The translations under genes and the position numbers were made by a program. DNA of 6,901 bases from positions 1-6,901 of the forward strand of contig DATIXD010000265.1 of the NCBI GenBank assembly GCA_035518875.1, read 5' to 3'. This DNA is from DATIXD01 sp035518875. Its GTDB lineage: Bacteria > Pseudomonadota > Gammaproteobacteria > Methylococcales > Methylococcaceae. Numbering within the stretch: position 1 is the first letter of the stretch; each line of letters opens with the position of its first letter. The notes under the pieces are model-generated. The model was not told the origin of the DNA. It saw nothing but the letters and a program-made list of their open reading frames with translations, and did not search any database. This document shows, piece by piece, positions 1 through 6,012 of the stretch.

Positions 1-1
1 G

Positions 2-496
2 CGATTCATCCTGATTTTCGACGAGCGCGGACAAGGGCTGCACGGCAAGCACGAAATCGAGGCCTTCGATGCCTTGCCGCCGTTTCCGGCATCCGAGACC
101 GCGCGCCTGTGCCACCTGCTGCTGATGCAGGCTTTGCCGGCACTCGCGGAAGGCGATATCGTCGGTTTCGGGGCGGTCATCACCGAGCTGCAGAACGCCG
201 TGGGCGACCATTTCGCGCCGGCGCAAGGCGGACGCTTCACCAGTCCGGAAGTGGGCGAGGCATTGGTCTGGCTGGGAGCGCAGGGCGCCGTCGGGCTCGG
301 GCAAAGCTCCTGGGGGCCGACCGGCTTTTGCCTGGTCGAAAGCCCAGCTGGGGCGGCCCGCCTGATCGACCTGATCCGAGGACGCTACGCGGGTCTAAGT
401 TTCATTGCGGCCAGCGCCCGCAACCGGGGCGCGGACGTCCTGCCAAAAGATTGCCGCCCCATCGGCGATGTCTCGCGCGTTCAGGCCACCCGATAA
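2..496 (+). CDS. Beta-ribofuranosylaminobenzene 5'-phosphate synthase (beta-RFAP synthase), C-terminal part, 5' end outside window
   Basis: The reading frame is open from the left edge to TAA at 494-496 and gives 164 residues. Beta-RFAP synthase, a GHMP-kinase-fold enzyme, condenses p-aminobenzoate (4-hydroxybenzoate in some archaea) with PRPP, releasing CO2 and PPi, as the first committed step of methanopterin synthesis. It acts in the cytoplasm. Seen in the fragment: an RFILIF strand followed by GLHGKHEIEAF (residues 12-22), typical of this family; a helical stretch with GDIVGFGAVITELQNAVG (51-68); and a glycine-rich GQSSWGPTGFCLV segment (100-112), the C-terminal GHMP-type loop. The full enzyme is usually a little over 300 residues, so roughly the N-terminal half is missing because of the window edge, not a mutation. 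An internal TTG at 74 is not the start, since family sequence continues upstream of it. The gene leads into other H4MPT genes on the same strand, which supports the call. In methanogens the gene is mptG; methylotroph literature uses orf4. Confidence 0.85.
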   Translation, partial: RFILIFDERGQGLHGKHEIEAFDALPPFPASETARLCHLLLMQALPALAEGDIVGFGAVITELQNAVGDHFAPAQGGRFTSPEVGEALVWLGAQGAVGLGQSSWGPTGFCLVESPAGAARLIDLIRGRYAGLSFIAASARNRGADVLPKDCRPIGDVSRVQATR

Positions 497-550
497 CCTT
501 GACGGCAGACTGAAACCGCTGCTGAGCAAAGTCGAACGGTCCGCGCTGCA

Positions 551-1678
551 ATGACCGGCAAACTTCCCGGAAGATTGTTGCTGGTGGCCCATTCCGCGCG
601 AATGCTGGCGCAATCCGCCGCCCGCGCTGGACTGCGAACGCTAACCCTGGATATGTTCGCCGACGAGGACACTCGCCATCACGCCGAACGCTGCCGGGCC
701 ATCCCGGTGACCGAACAAGGCTTTGATGAAGATGCCCTCCTTGCGGCGGCGGACCAACTCGCTCCGGCCGGCTCCGGAACCGGCCTGATCTACGGCGGAG
801 GCATCGATAGCCGCCCGGGGTTGCTGCAGCAACTGGCGCGGGGCCGCATCCTCCTCGGCAATTCGCCGGACGCTCTGCGCCGCATCAAGACCCCGCGCGC
901 CTTTTTCAAGCTGCTGGACGAACTCGATATTCCATACCCGCGAACCCGTTTTTCTCCGCCCGAATCGCCCGCCGGCTGGCTGGTCAAGTCCGGTTGCAGG
1001 GAAGGCGGCAAGGGTGTACGCTTTTGCGCCAAAAATTGCCCGGCGGGCGCGGATCATTATTACCAGCGCCGCATGGAGGGCGAGGCGCTTTCGGCGTTGT
1101 TTCTTGCCGATGGGGAAAACGCCCGGATCATCGGATTCAATACCCAGTGGACAGCCAACCACGACCCCGATCAGCCGTTTTTGTTCGCCGGCGCGGTCAA
1201 CCGGGCGGAACTGGGCGGCAGCCAGCGCGCGCAGATTGAGCAATACTCAGGGCGGCTCACCCGGGCCGTCGGGCTGATCGGCCTGAACAGCCTCGATTTC
1301 ATGCCGGATGGGAATCTGTGCCGGGTTCTTGAGATCAACCCGAGACCCAGCGCGACCCTGGCGCTTTACGATCCGGATTATGCCAAGGGACTGTTGTTCG
1401 AGCACATCGCGGCCTGCCGCGGCGAACTGTCCGCATACACGACGCCGCATGGCCAGGTGCGGGCCTTCCGGATCGTTTATGCCCCGCGCGCGATCGTCAT
1501 TTCTGAGCGTCTGGCTTGGCCGAGGTGGTGCGCCGATAGGCCGAGCGCAGGCACGGCAATCCGGGCGGGCGAACCTTTATGCACCGTACAGGCCGAAGGC
1601 GAAGACCGCCGCGAGACGGAAGCCTTGCTGAAAACCAGGGAAACCGAGATTCAGGTGTGCCTGGGTCTTCTACCCTAG
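551..1678 (+). CDS. ATP-grasp ligase with COG2232-like C-terminal tail, H4MPT/methylofuran island protein
   Basis: A 375-residue cytoplasmic protein. Seen: an N-terminal nucleotide-fold start RLLLVAHSARMLAQSA (8-23) followed by LDMFADEDT (33-41); YGGGIDSRP (81-89); LGNSPDALRRIKTP (102-115); the ATP-grasp lysine region WLVKSGCREGGKGV (143-156, Lys146); YYQRRMEGEALSALF (170-184); LNSLDFMPDG (245-254); and the metal-binding VLEINPRPSATL (259-270, Glu261 and Asn263). After the ATP-grasp core comes a tail, roughly 300-375, with WPRWCADRPSAGTAI and EPLCTVQAEG, as I recall from COG2232 'carboligases related to biotin carboxylase'. ATP-grasp enzymes join a carboxylate to an amine or thiol through an acyl phosphate; the substrate here is unknown. 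Its place between beta-RFAP synthase and mch suggests an amide-forming step in methanopterin or methylofuran assembly. The start is ATG 551, 54 bases after the upstream stop. No good Shine-Dalgarno is visible; TTG 575 is a weaker alternative. Family confident, reaction not. Confidence 0.85.
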   Translation: MTGKLPGRLLLVAHSARMLAQSAARAGLRTLTLDMFADEDTRHHAERCRAIPVTEQGFDEDALLAAADQLAPAGSGTGLIYGGGIDSRPGLLQQLARGRILLGNSPDALRRIKTPRAFFKLLDELDIPYPRTRFSPPESPAGWLVKSGCREGGKGVRFCAKNCPAGADHYYQRRMEGEALSALFLADGENARIIGFNTQWTANHDPDQPFLFAGAVNRAELGGSQRAQIEQYSGRLTRAVGLIGLNSLDFMPDGNLCRVLEINPRPSATLALYDPDYAKGLLFEHIAACRGELSAYTTPHGQVRAFRIVYAPRAIVISERLAWPRWCADRPSAGTAIRAGEPLCTVQAEGEDRRETEALLKTRETEIQVCLGLLP

Positions 1679-1743
1679 AAGATCGGGCAGTTTTGCCCCA
1701 CTCACCATCCAAACCCAAACGCAACCCGGAGCCGAGAATCACC

Positions 1744-2739
1744 ATGCCATATCCAGTGAGTGTCAACGCGCACAGTCAGCCCATCGTCAAGTACCTGATC
1801 GTTAACGCCGACAAGCTGCGACTCAGGGTCGACCAGCTCGCCAACGGGTGCACCGTGATCGATGCGGGAATCGCCGCCGTCGGCGGCCTGGAGGCCGGAC
1901 GCCTGATCGGTGAAATCTGCATGGGCGGCCTGGGCACCGTCACCCTCACCCATAATAATACGTTCAGCCACTGGCCCCTGACGGTCAACGTTCACTCCAC
2001 CAATCCCGTTATCGCCTGCCTCGGCAGCCAATATGCCGGCTGGAGCCTGTCCCACGGCGAAGGCAAGGGCGCCTTCTACGCGCTCGGCTCTGGACCGGCG
2101 CGCGCCATGGCGACCAAGCTCAAGGACGGCAAGGAAGAACCGGTCGAGGAGTTGTACAAAGAGCTGGGCTACCGCGACCAGTGCGGCGAAACCGCCATCG
2201 TGATGGAGGTCGACAAAGTCCCGCCCGTCGAACTCATCGACAAGGTCGCCCGCGCCTGCAAGCTCGAACCCAACGCCGTCACCGTCATCCTCACCCCGAC
2301 CAGCAGCCTGGCCGGCGGCATGCAGGTCGTTTCCCGCGTGCTCGAAGTGTCGCTGCACAAGGCTCACTCCCTGCACTTCCCGCTGGAGCACATCATCGAC
2401 GGCACCGGCACCGCGCCGGTGCCGCCGCCTCACCCGAACTTCGTCCAGGCGATGGGCCGCACCAACGATGCCATTCTGTTCGGTGGCACCGTGCATCTGT
2501 TCGTCAAGGGCAGCAACGAGGCGGCGGAAACCCTGGCGAACGAGTTGCCCAGCTCGGTTTCCAGGGACTACGGCAAGCCCTTCGCCGAGGTATTCAAGGA
2601 ATACAAGTACGACTTCTTCAAGATCGATCCCATGCTGTTCAGCCCGGCCAAGGTCATCGTGACCGCGGTGGAATCCGGCCGCAGCTTTCACGCGGGCCAG
2701 CTGGACGAAGTGCTGCTGGCGCGTTCCTTCGGAGAATAG
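1744..2739 (+). CDS. mch: Methenyltetrahydromethanopterin cyclohydrolase
   Basis: Mch reversibly hydrolyses N5,N10-methenyl-H4MPT to N5-formyl-H4MPT, the middle step of H4MPT-linked formaldehyde oxidation in the cytoplasm. The protein has 331 residues, close to the family norm. Family segments seen: SVNAHSQPIVKYLI (6-19); GCTVIDAGIAAVGGLEAG (35-52); EICMGGLGTVTL (57-68); WPLTVNVHSTNPVIACLGSQYAGW (77-100); FYALGSGPARAM (111-122); TPTSSLAGGMQVVSRVLEVS (184-203); and HPNFVQAMGRTNDAILFGG (230-248). Arg198 and Glu201 have the R-x-x-E spacing of the Arg/Glu pair reported as catalytic in archaeal Mch, so the enzyme should be active. ATG 1744 is chosen because the family begins at MPYPVSVN; the same frame is open further upstream but overlaps the previous gene and carries no family sequence. 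A CGGAG at 1727-1731 is a rather distant ribosome site. It follows the ATP-grasp gene by 65 bases and couples to the RimK-like gene behind it. Confidence 0.97.
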   Translation: MPYPVSVNAHSQPIVKYLIVNADKLRLRVDQLANGCTVIDAGIAAVGGLEAGRLIGEICMGGLGTVTLTHNNTFSHWPLTVNVHSTNPVIACLGSQYAGWSLSHGEGKGAFYALGSGPARAMATKLKDGKEEPVEELYKELGYRDQCGETAIVMEVDKVPPVELIDKVARACKLEPNAVTVILTPTSSLAGGMQVVSRVLEVSLHKAHSLHFPLEHIIDGTGTAPVPPPHPNFVQAMGRTNDAILFGGTVHLFVKGSNEAAETLANELPSSVSRDYGKPFAEVFKEYKYDFFKIDPMLFSPAKVIVTAVESGRSFHAGQLDEVLLARSFGE

Positions 2740-2740
2740 C

Positions 2741-3655
2741 TTGGGCCGCATCGCCATCATCACGGACGATCCCGGCTGGCACGGCGCCCGCTTGCGCCGC
2801 GCCTTGACCGAGCGAGGCTATGACAGCACCTACGCTTCCCTCACCGCCTGCCGGCTGAACCTGGAATGCGACGGCTTGCCGGTCATCCTGCCCGGTTTCG
2901 AGGACAAGCTGCCAGACGGCGTGTTCGTGCGCGGCGTGCCCGGCGGTTCTTTGGAACAGGTCGTGTTCTATCTGGATGTGCTGCACGCGCTGAAAGCCCT
3001 GGGCATTCCGGTTTATAACGACGCCCGCGCCATCGAACGCACCGTGGACAAAGCGATGACCAGCTTCCTGCTGAAACGGGCCGGCATCCCCACCCCGCCG
3101 ACTTGGGTCGTGAGCGAGCGGGAACGGGCGCTGGCCATCGCCGAACGGGAATTGCGGGCGGGTCACCCGCTCGTCTTTAAACCCCTGTTCGGCTCCCAGG
3201 GGCAGGGTTTGCAGCGCTACGATACGCTCGATGAGCTCACAAACCTGAGCGATAGCAACGGCGTTTTCTATCTGCAACGTTTCGTCAGCTGCGGGACGGA
3301 ACCCCACGACTTTCGGATATTCGTCATCCGCGGCAAAGCGGTAGCGGCCATGCGACGCTGCGGCGTCACCTGGCTCAACAACATCGCTCAGGGTGCGCGC
3401 TGCGAACCGGCCCGCCTCGACGACCTGCTTCTGTGCAGGCTGGCGGAGGATGCGGTTAACGTCCTGGACATGGACTATGCGGGCGTGGACATCATCCGCG
3501 ACGTCCAGGGCCGTTATACCGTCATCGAAATCAACAGCGTGCCCGCCTGGAAGGGCCTACAAAGCGTGAGCAAGGCGGTCATTGCCGAGCTACTGGCGGA
3601 AGATTTTCTCGGCCAATGTCGCCAAACGGCCTATCCCGAGGCTGCCGCCCGATGA
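2741..3655 (+). CDS. orf5: RimK-like ATP-grasp protein of H4MPT islands (Orf5 family)
   Basis: A 304-residue cytoplasmic ATP-grasp protein resembling RimK/MptN-type glutamate ligases. Seen: N-terminal GRIAIITDDPGWHGARLRRAL (2-22); GIPVYNDARAIERTVDKAMTSFLL (residues 88-111), the usual entry to the ATP-grasp fold; VFKPLFGSQGQGL (145-157) with Lys147 and the glycine-rich loop; HDFRIFVI (189-196) for nucleotide and metal binding; YAGVDII near 246-252; and VIEINSVPAWKGLQ (261-274) with Glu263 and Asn265 as metal ligands. RimK relatives add glutamate to a carboxyl group; in methanogens MptN adds glutamate to a pterin cofactor, so a cofactor glutamylation role is plausible but unproven. The start is TTG 2741: GGAG at 2731-2734 lies six bases upstream and touches the mch stop, and the first residues match the family. 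It lies one base after mch and overlaps the next gene by ATGA, so the three are surely co-translated. The name follows the methylotroph order mch-orf5-orf7-fae. Confidence 0.88.
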   Translation: MGRIAIITDDPGWHGARLRRALTERGYDSTYASLTACRLNLECDGLPVILPGFEDKLPDGVFVRGVPGGSLEQVVFYLDVLHALKALGIPVYNDARAIERTVDKAMTSFLLKRAGIPTPPTWVVSERERALAIAERELRAGHPLVFKPLFGSQGQGLQRYDTLDELTNLSDSNGVFYLQRFVSCGTEPHDFRIFVIRGKAVAAMRRCGVTWLNNIAQGARCEPARLDDLLLCRLAEDAVNVLDMDYAGVDIIRDVQGRYTVIEINSVPAWKGLQSVSKAVIAELLAEDFLGQCRQTAYPEAAAR

Positions 3656-4545
3656 GCCTGTTGACACAAGAGGCGCTCGAAGCCGCCTATATCGAGGCCT
3701 GCGAGTACGAACTGAGGGCCTTCAAACCCGGCAATGTGAGCGTTCACGCCGAGGGACACGACATGACGGTGGACGATTTCCGCCGTAGTGCGAAGGCCAG
3801 CGCGCCGCACCTTTGCGACGAAAATCTGTCGCTGGGGGAGAAAATTCTCCGGGCGGTCCGGGCGACCAACGAGGCCGTCGGTTGCAACACCAACCTCGGC
3901 ATCGTCCTGTTGGCCGCGCCTTTGATCCAGGCCTGCCAAACCGGGAGCCGCGATCTCACCTTGAGAGAAAATCTTCGGCAAGTTCTGAACTCCACCACGG
4001 TGGGGGACGCCGACCGGGTTTATCAAGCCATCCGCATCGCCTCTCCCGGCGGACTGGGCGAATCGCCGGAACAGGATGTGCGCGCCGCGCCTCGGGTGAC
4101 GCTATTGGAAGCCATGCGCATCGCTAGCGGGCGCGACCGGATCGCCTATCAGTTCGCCAATTGTTATGCAGATGTTTTTGATTTGGCGATTCCAAGTTAT
4201 CATACCGCCCTTGCCCGCTGGGGGAATCAGGAATGGGCTGCAGTGGCTGTGTTCGTGCAATTGCTCAAAAGGCTTCCGGATAGCCATGTCGAACGCAAGT
4301 TTGGAACCCGGTTCACCAGGATGGTGATTGATCGGATGACGGTTGTCGAACAAGCGTTATCCAACTCCGAAAGACCTGAACAGACCCTTCAACTCTTGCA
4401 GGATGTAGATGTCGAGTTCAAGTCCGCCGGAATCAATCCAGGCACTACGGCTGACCTCACTGTGGCCTGCCTGTTGGCTGTACGCCTGGAAACGCTGCTC
4501 AGGGTTCACGATCTTCAAGGTCGCGTAGCGCTGGCGGTGAGCTAA
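3652..4545 (+). CDS. orf7: CitG-like (triphosphoribosyl-dephospho-CoA synthase family) protein of H4MPT islands (Orf7 family)
   Basis: A 297-residue protein of the CitG/MdcB superfamily. CitG moves the ribose of ATP onto dephospho-CoA to make the citrate lyase prosthetic-group precursor, but no citrate or malonate lyase gene lies here. Seen: an N-terminal helix EAAYIEACEYELRAFKPGNVSVHAEGHDM, residues 10-38, whose PGNVS and GHDM parallel the CitG PGLV..GAH.DM motif; GCNTNLGIVLLAAPL (77-91), matching CitG NTHKG; and a C-terminal NPGTTADLTVACLLA (262-276), matching the CitG PG..AD motif. The active-site signatures are kept in altered form, so a related ribosyl- or phosphoribosyl-transfer in methanopterin synthesis is a fair guess (inference). 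The start is ATG 3652, overlapping the orf5 stop as ATGA, with GAGG at 3638-3641; an upstream in-frame start at 3616 would run far into orf5 and adds no family sequence. Its 3' half is noticeably more AT-rich than its neighbours. It is required for the H4MPT pathway in methylotrophs by published genetics, as I recall. Confidence 0.85.
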   Translation: MSLLTQEALEAAYIEACEYELRAFKPGNVSVHAEGHDMTVDDFRRSAKASAPHLCDENLSLGEKILRAVRATNEAVGCNTNLGIVLLAAPLIQACQTGSRDLTLRENLRQVLNSTTVGDADRVYQAIRIASPGGLGESPEQDVRAAPRVTLLEAMRIASGRDRIAYQFANCYADVFDLAIPSYHTALARWGNQEWAAVAVFVQLLKRLPDSHVERKFGTRFTRMVIDRMTVVEQALSNSERPEQTLQLLQDVDVEFKSAGINPGTTADLTVACLLAVRLETLLRVHDLQGRVALAVS

Positions 4546-4554
4546 GCAGGGACA

Positions 4555-4567
4555 TTGTTCTTACAAT
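4555..4567 (+). promoter_or_regulatory. Candidate promoter of fae
   Basis: The 97-base gap between the orf7 stop and the fae ATG is AT-richer than the rest of the window. It holds TACAAT at 4562-4567, five of six matches to the sigma-70 -10 box. No good -35 box lies 16-18 bases upstream; TTGTTC at 4555-4560 is too close to pair with it. No terminator is visible between orf7 and fae, so readthrough from mch-orf5-orf7 is also possible. A private promoter would suit Fae, an abundant enzyme in methylotrophs. Prediction only. Confidence 0.3.
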
Positions 4568-4629
4568 TAATCCATCGGAAACACGGCAATGTCATTCATT
4601 CAGAAGTTCTGGTCTTTCTTTCAAACGCA

Positions 4630-4637
4630 AGAGGAAA
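4630..4637 (+). promoter_or_regulatory. Ribosome binding site that decides the fae start
   Basis: AGAGGAAA lies just upstream of ATG 4643; its GAGG core (4631-4634) is eight bases from the start. This is the best Shine-Dalgarno in the vicinity. The in-frame ATG at 4589 has only a weak purine run (GGAAACA) ahead of it. The site therefore selects 4643, which also gives the family-length protein. Confidence 0.75.
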
Positions 4638-4642
4638 TAGAA

Positions 4643-5155
4643 ATGGCGAAAGTCAATAAATTAATGGTGGGTGAAGCACTGTGCGGCGGCGGCAACGAAA
4701 TCGCCCATATCGACCTGATCATGGGTCCCCGCGGCAGCGCCGCGGAAACAGCGTTCGCCAACGCGCTGACCAACAACAAAGACGGCTTCTCCACCCTGCT
4801 GGCGGTGGTTGCGCCCAACCTGATGTGCAAACCGAACACCATCCTGTTCAACAAGGTTACGATCAAGAACGGCAAACAGGCCACCCAGATGTTCGGACCG
4901 GCCCAGCGCGGCGTCGCCATGGCCGTTGCCGATTGCGTTGAAGACGGCACGATCCCCGCCGATGAAGCGGACGACATCTTCATCTGCGTAGGCGTATTCA
5001 TCCACTGGCTGGCCGAAGATGACGCCAAGATCCAGGACTACAACTACGAAGCCACCAAACTGTCCATCAAGCGCGCCGTCGCCGGCGAGCCGAAGGCTGC
5101 CGAAGTCGTGGCACAGAAGGGCAAGGTCGAGCATCCCTTCGCAGCCCACAAATAA
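4643..5155 (+). CDS. fae: Formaldehyde-activating enzyme (5,6,7,8-tetrahydromethanopterin hydro-lyase)
   Basis: Fae catalyses condensation of formaldehyde with H4MPT to methylene-H4MPT, the entry and detoxification step of the pathway in the cytoplasm. With ATG 4643 the product has 170 residues, the length I recall for Methylobacterium Fae. Seen: VGEALCGGGNEIAHIDLIMG (9-28), carrying the conserved histidine (His22 here) of the active-site region; GPRGSAAETAFANAL (28-42); LLAVVAPNLMCKPNTILFNKVTI (55-77); MFGPAQRGVAMAVADCVEDGTIP (86-108); GVFIHW; and YNYEATKLSIKRAV near the end. It looks like canonical Fae, not a distant fae2/fae3 paralogue or a Fae-Hps fusion. The frame is open back to ATG 4589, which would add 18 residues (MSFIQKFWSFFQTQEEIE) not known in the family; the good ribosome site at 4630-4637 favours the shorter form. 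A strong hairpin 11 bases after the stop ends the transcript. Codon use is the GC-rich type of a well-expressed gene. Confidence 0.97.
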   Translation: MAKVNKLMVGEALCGGGNEIAHIDLIMGPRGSAAETAFANALTNNKDGFSTLLAVVAPNLMCKPNTILFNKVTIKNGKQATQMFGPAQRGVAMAVADCVEDGTIPADEADDIFICVGVFIHWLAEDDAKIQDYNYEATKLSIKRAVAGEPKAAEVVAQKGKVEHPFAAHK

Positions 5156-5165
5156 GCCGTTACCC

Positions 5166-5203
5166 GGCAACGTTGCCCTTTAAACCGGGGCAACGTTGCC
5201 TTT
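5166..5203 (+). terminator. Rho-independent-like terminator after fae
   Basis: A perfect 13-base stem: GGCAACGTTGCCC (5166-5178) pairs with GGGCAACGTTGCC (5188-5200) around a nine-base loop, followed by TTT (5201-5203). It begins 11 bases after the fae stop. The T run is short, but the stem is very stable. Each arm is itself a 12-base palindrome (GGCAACGTTGCC), so the two arms are direct as well as inverted repeats. No T run follows on the minus strand, so it acts on the plus strand, ending fae. Confidence 0.8.
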
Positions 5204-5284
5204 CGAAAAATTTCAGGTCGTGCAGTTCCCCTTCGGGCCTGCCAGGCGATCCGCAAACAGCTGGGCCCGGTGATTACTGGCTCC

Positions 5285-5303
5285 AAAAGGGCGCGACCGC
5301 GCC
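5285..5303 (-). terminator. Possible terminator of the HisA-like gene
   Basis: Read on the minus strand, GGCGC-GGTC-GCGCC (5303 down to 5290) is followed by C and TTTT (5288-5285). It begins 11 bases past the stop of the HisA-like gene. The stem is only five or six base pairs and the T run has four bases, so this is a moderate candidate. The remaining intergenic DNA, 5204-5284, shows no gene or clear motif. Confidence 0.4.
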
Positions 5304-5313
5304 GCCGGCCCAT

Positions 5314-6000
5314 TCAACCGTACTTCCATAACACCGATGAGCCCAGGGCGCCCGAATGCAAGGCGCTGGCAACCAGCGCACCGCTCAGACCCAAATCTTC
5401 CAAACGCCTAAGATCGTCCTCATCCCTCACCCCTCCCGCGGCGATAAACGACCGCTCCGGCCATTCGGCCCGAAACCGCGCCAAACGCCGAAAATCCGGC
5501 CCGCTCTCGCCGCCAACCAGAGACAGGCTCATGACGATGATTTTTTCCGGCCAAAGGCAGGAGTTTTCCATTAAACTTTTTGCCCCCAGCAGACGCTCGC
5601 CCATGAAATCCAGCGAAAGAATGAATTCGTCCCGACGCCCCTTCAGACAGGACAGACTTTCTTCGCTCAGGGATTCGCTGCCGATCACAGGCAGGCAGTT
5701 CGCCCTTCCGCGCATCGCGCCGGACTCGGACAAGCCCTGGTCGACCCAAAATTTCAGCCGGGGATAATCGGCTTGCCAAACGTCCAACAACTTGCGGTGA
5801 CCACCCTTGCCCATGAGCGCATCCAAATCGGCGACGTAAACCGTGTCGAACGGATGCAGATCCAGCAGCGCGGCTATCACCGCGTGAGGTGCGGCATCCC
5901 GGCACAAGGGCGTATCGACGGGCCGGTAGCCATCGCGCCGACCCTTCCGGGCATGGACGACGACGCCATTCATCAGGTCGATCACGGGGATGATTTGCAC
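5314..6000 (-). CDS. HisA/HisF-related TIM-barrel protein of H4MPT islands
   Basis: A 228-residue cytoplasmic protein with the (beta/alpha)8 layout of HisA, the phosphoribosyl-formimino-AICAR-phosphate isomerase. Seen in order: MQIIPVIDLMNGVVVHARKG (1-20) with Asp8 at the end of strand 1; TVYVADLDALMG (53-64); LKFWVDQGL (82-90); NCLPVIGSESL (101-111); EFILSLDF (125-132) with Asp131; KIIVMSLSLVGGESGPD (153-169); and SFIAAGGVRDEDDLRRLEDL (184-203), then GALVASALHSG (207-217), which form the phosphate-binding end. Asp8 and Asp131 stand where HisA has its two catalytic aspartates, so an isomerase-like chemistry is possible. It is shorter than typical HisA (about 245) and has no histidine genes around it. 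Its neighbours are fae and a MfnD-like ATP-grasp gene, so a role in methanopterin or methylofuran assembly is inferred. The start is GTG 6000, matching the family beginning; the Shine-Dalgarno is poor. Orientation is convergent to fae. Confidence 0.85.
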   Translation of the reverse strand: MQIIPVIDLMNGVVVHARKGRRDGYRPVDTPLCRDAAPHAVIAALLDLHPFDTVYVADLDALMGKGGHRKLLDVWQADYPRLKFWVDQGLSESGAMRGRANCLPVIGSESLSEESLSCLKGRRDEFILSLDFMGERLLGAKSLMENSCLWPEKIIVMSLSLVGGESGPDFRRLARFRAEWPERSFIAAGGVRDEDDLRRLEDLGLSGALVASALHSGALGSSVLWKYG

Positions 6001-6012
6001 TGGGTTTTTCGC

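Noticed and set aside
641..1243. 200-codon minus-strand frame within the first ATP-grasp gene
   Set aside because: No family resemblance. The plus-strand frame carries a full set of ATP-grasp motifs across the same bases.
1685..1698. Hairpin GGGCA-GTTT-TGCCC between the ATP-grasp gene and mch
   Set aside because: The stem is only five base pairs and no T run follows; it is too weak to call a terminator or attenuator.
1579..1743. Extended N-terminus of Mch from an upstream in-frame start
   Set aside because: The added 55 residues overlap the preceding gene and are unlike Mch; ATG 1744 starts exactly at the family N-terminus.
1702..2763. Long open frame of 353 codons on the minus strand opposite mch
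   Set aside because: It is the mirror of a GC-rich, strongly conserved gene. The translation is low-complexity (many Val, Gly, Asp, His, Arg) with no recognisable family, and mch on the plus strand is certain.
4643..5155. Possibility that this is a fae2/fae3-type paralogue or part of a Fae-Hps fusion
   Set aside because: Length and nearly all conserved segments fit canonical Fae, and a stop and terminator follow directly, leaving no room for a fused domain.
5270..5767. 165-codon plus-strand frame opposite the HisA-like gene
   Set aside because: Arg/Ser/Pro-rich shadow translation with no motif; the minus strand shows a complete TIM-barrel pattern.
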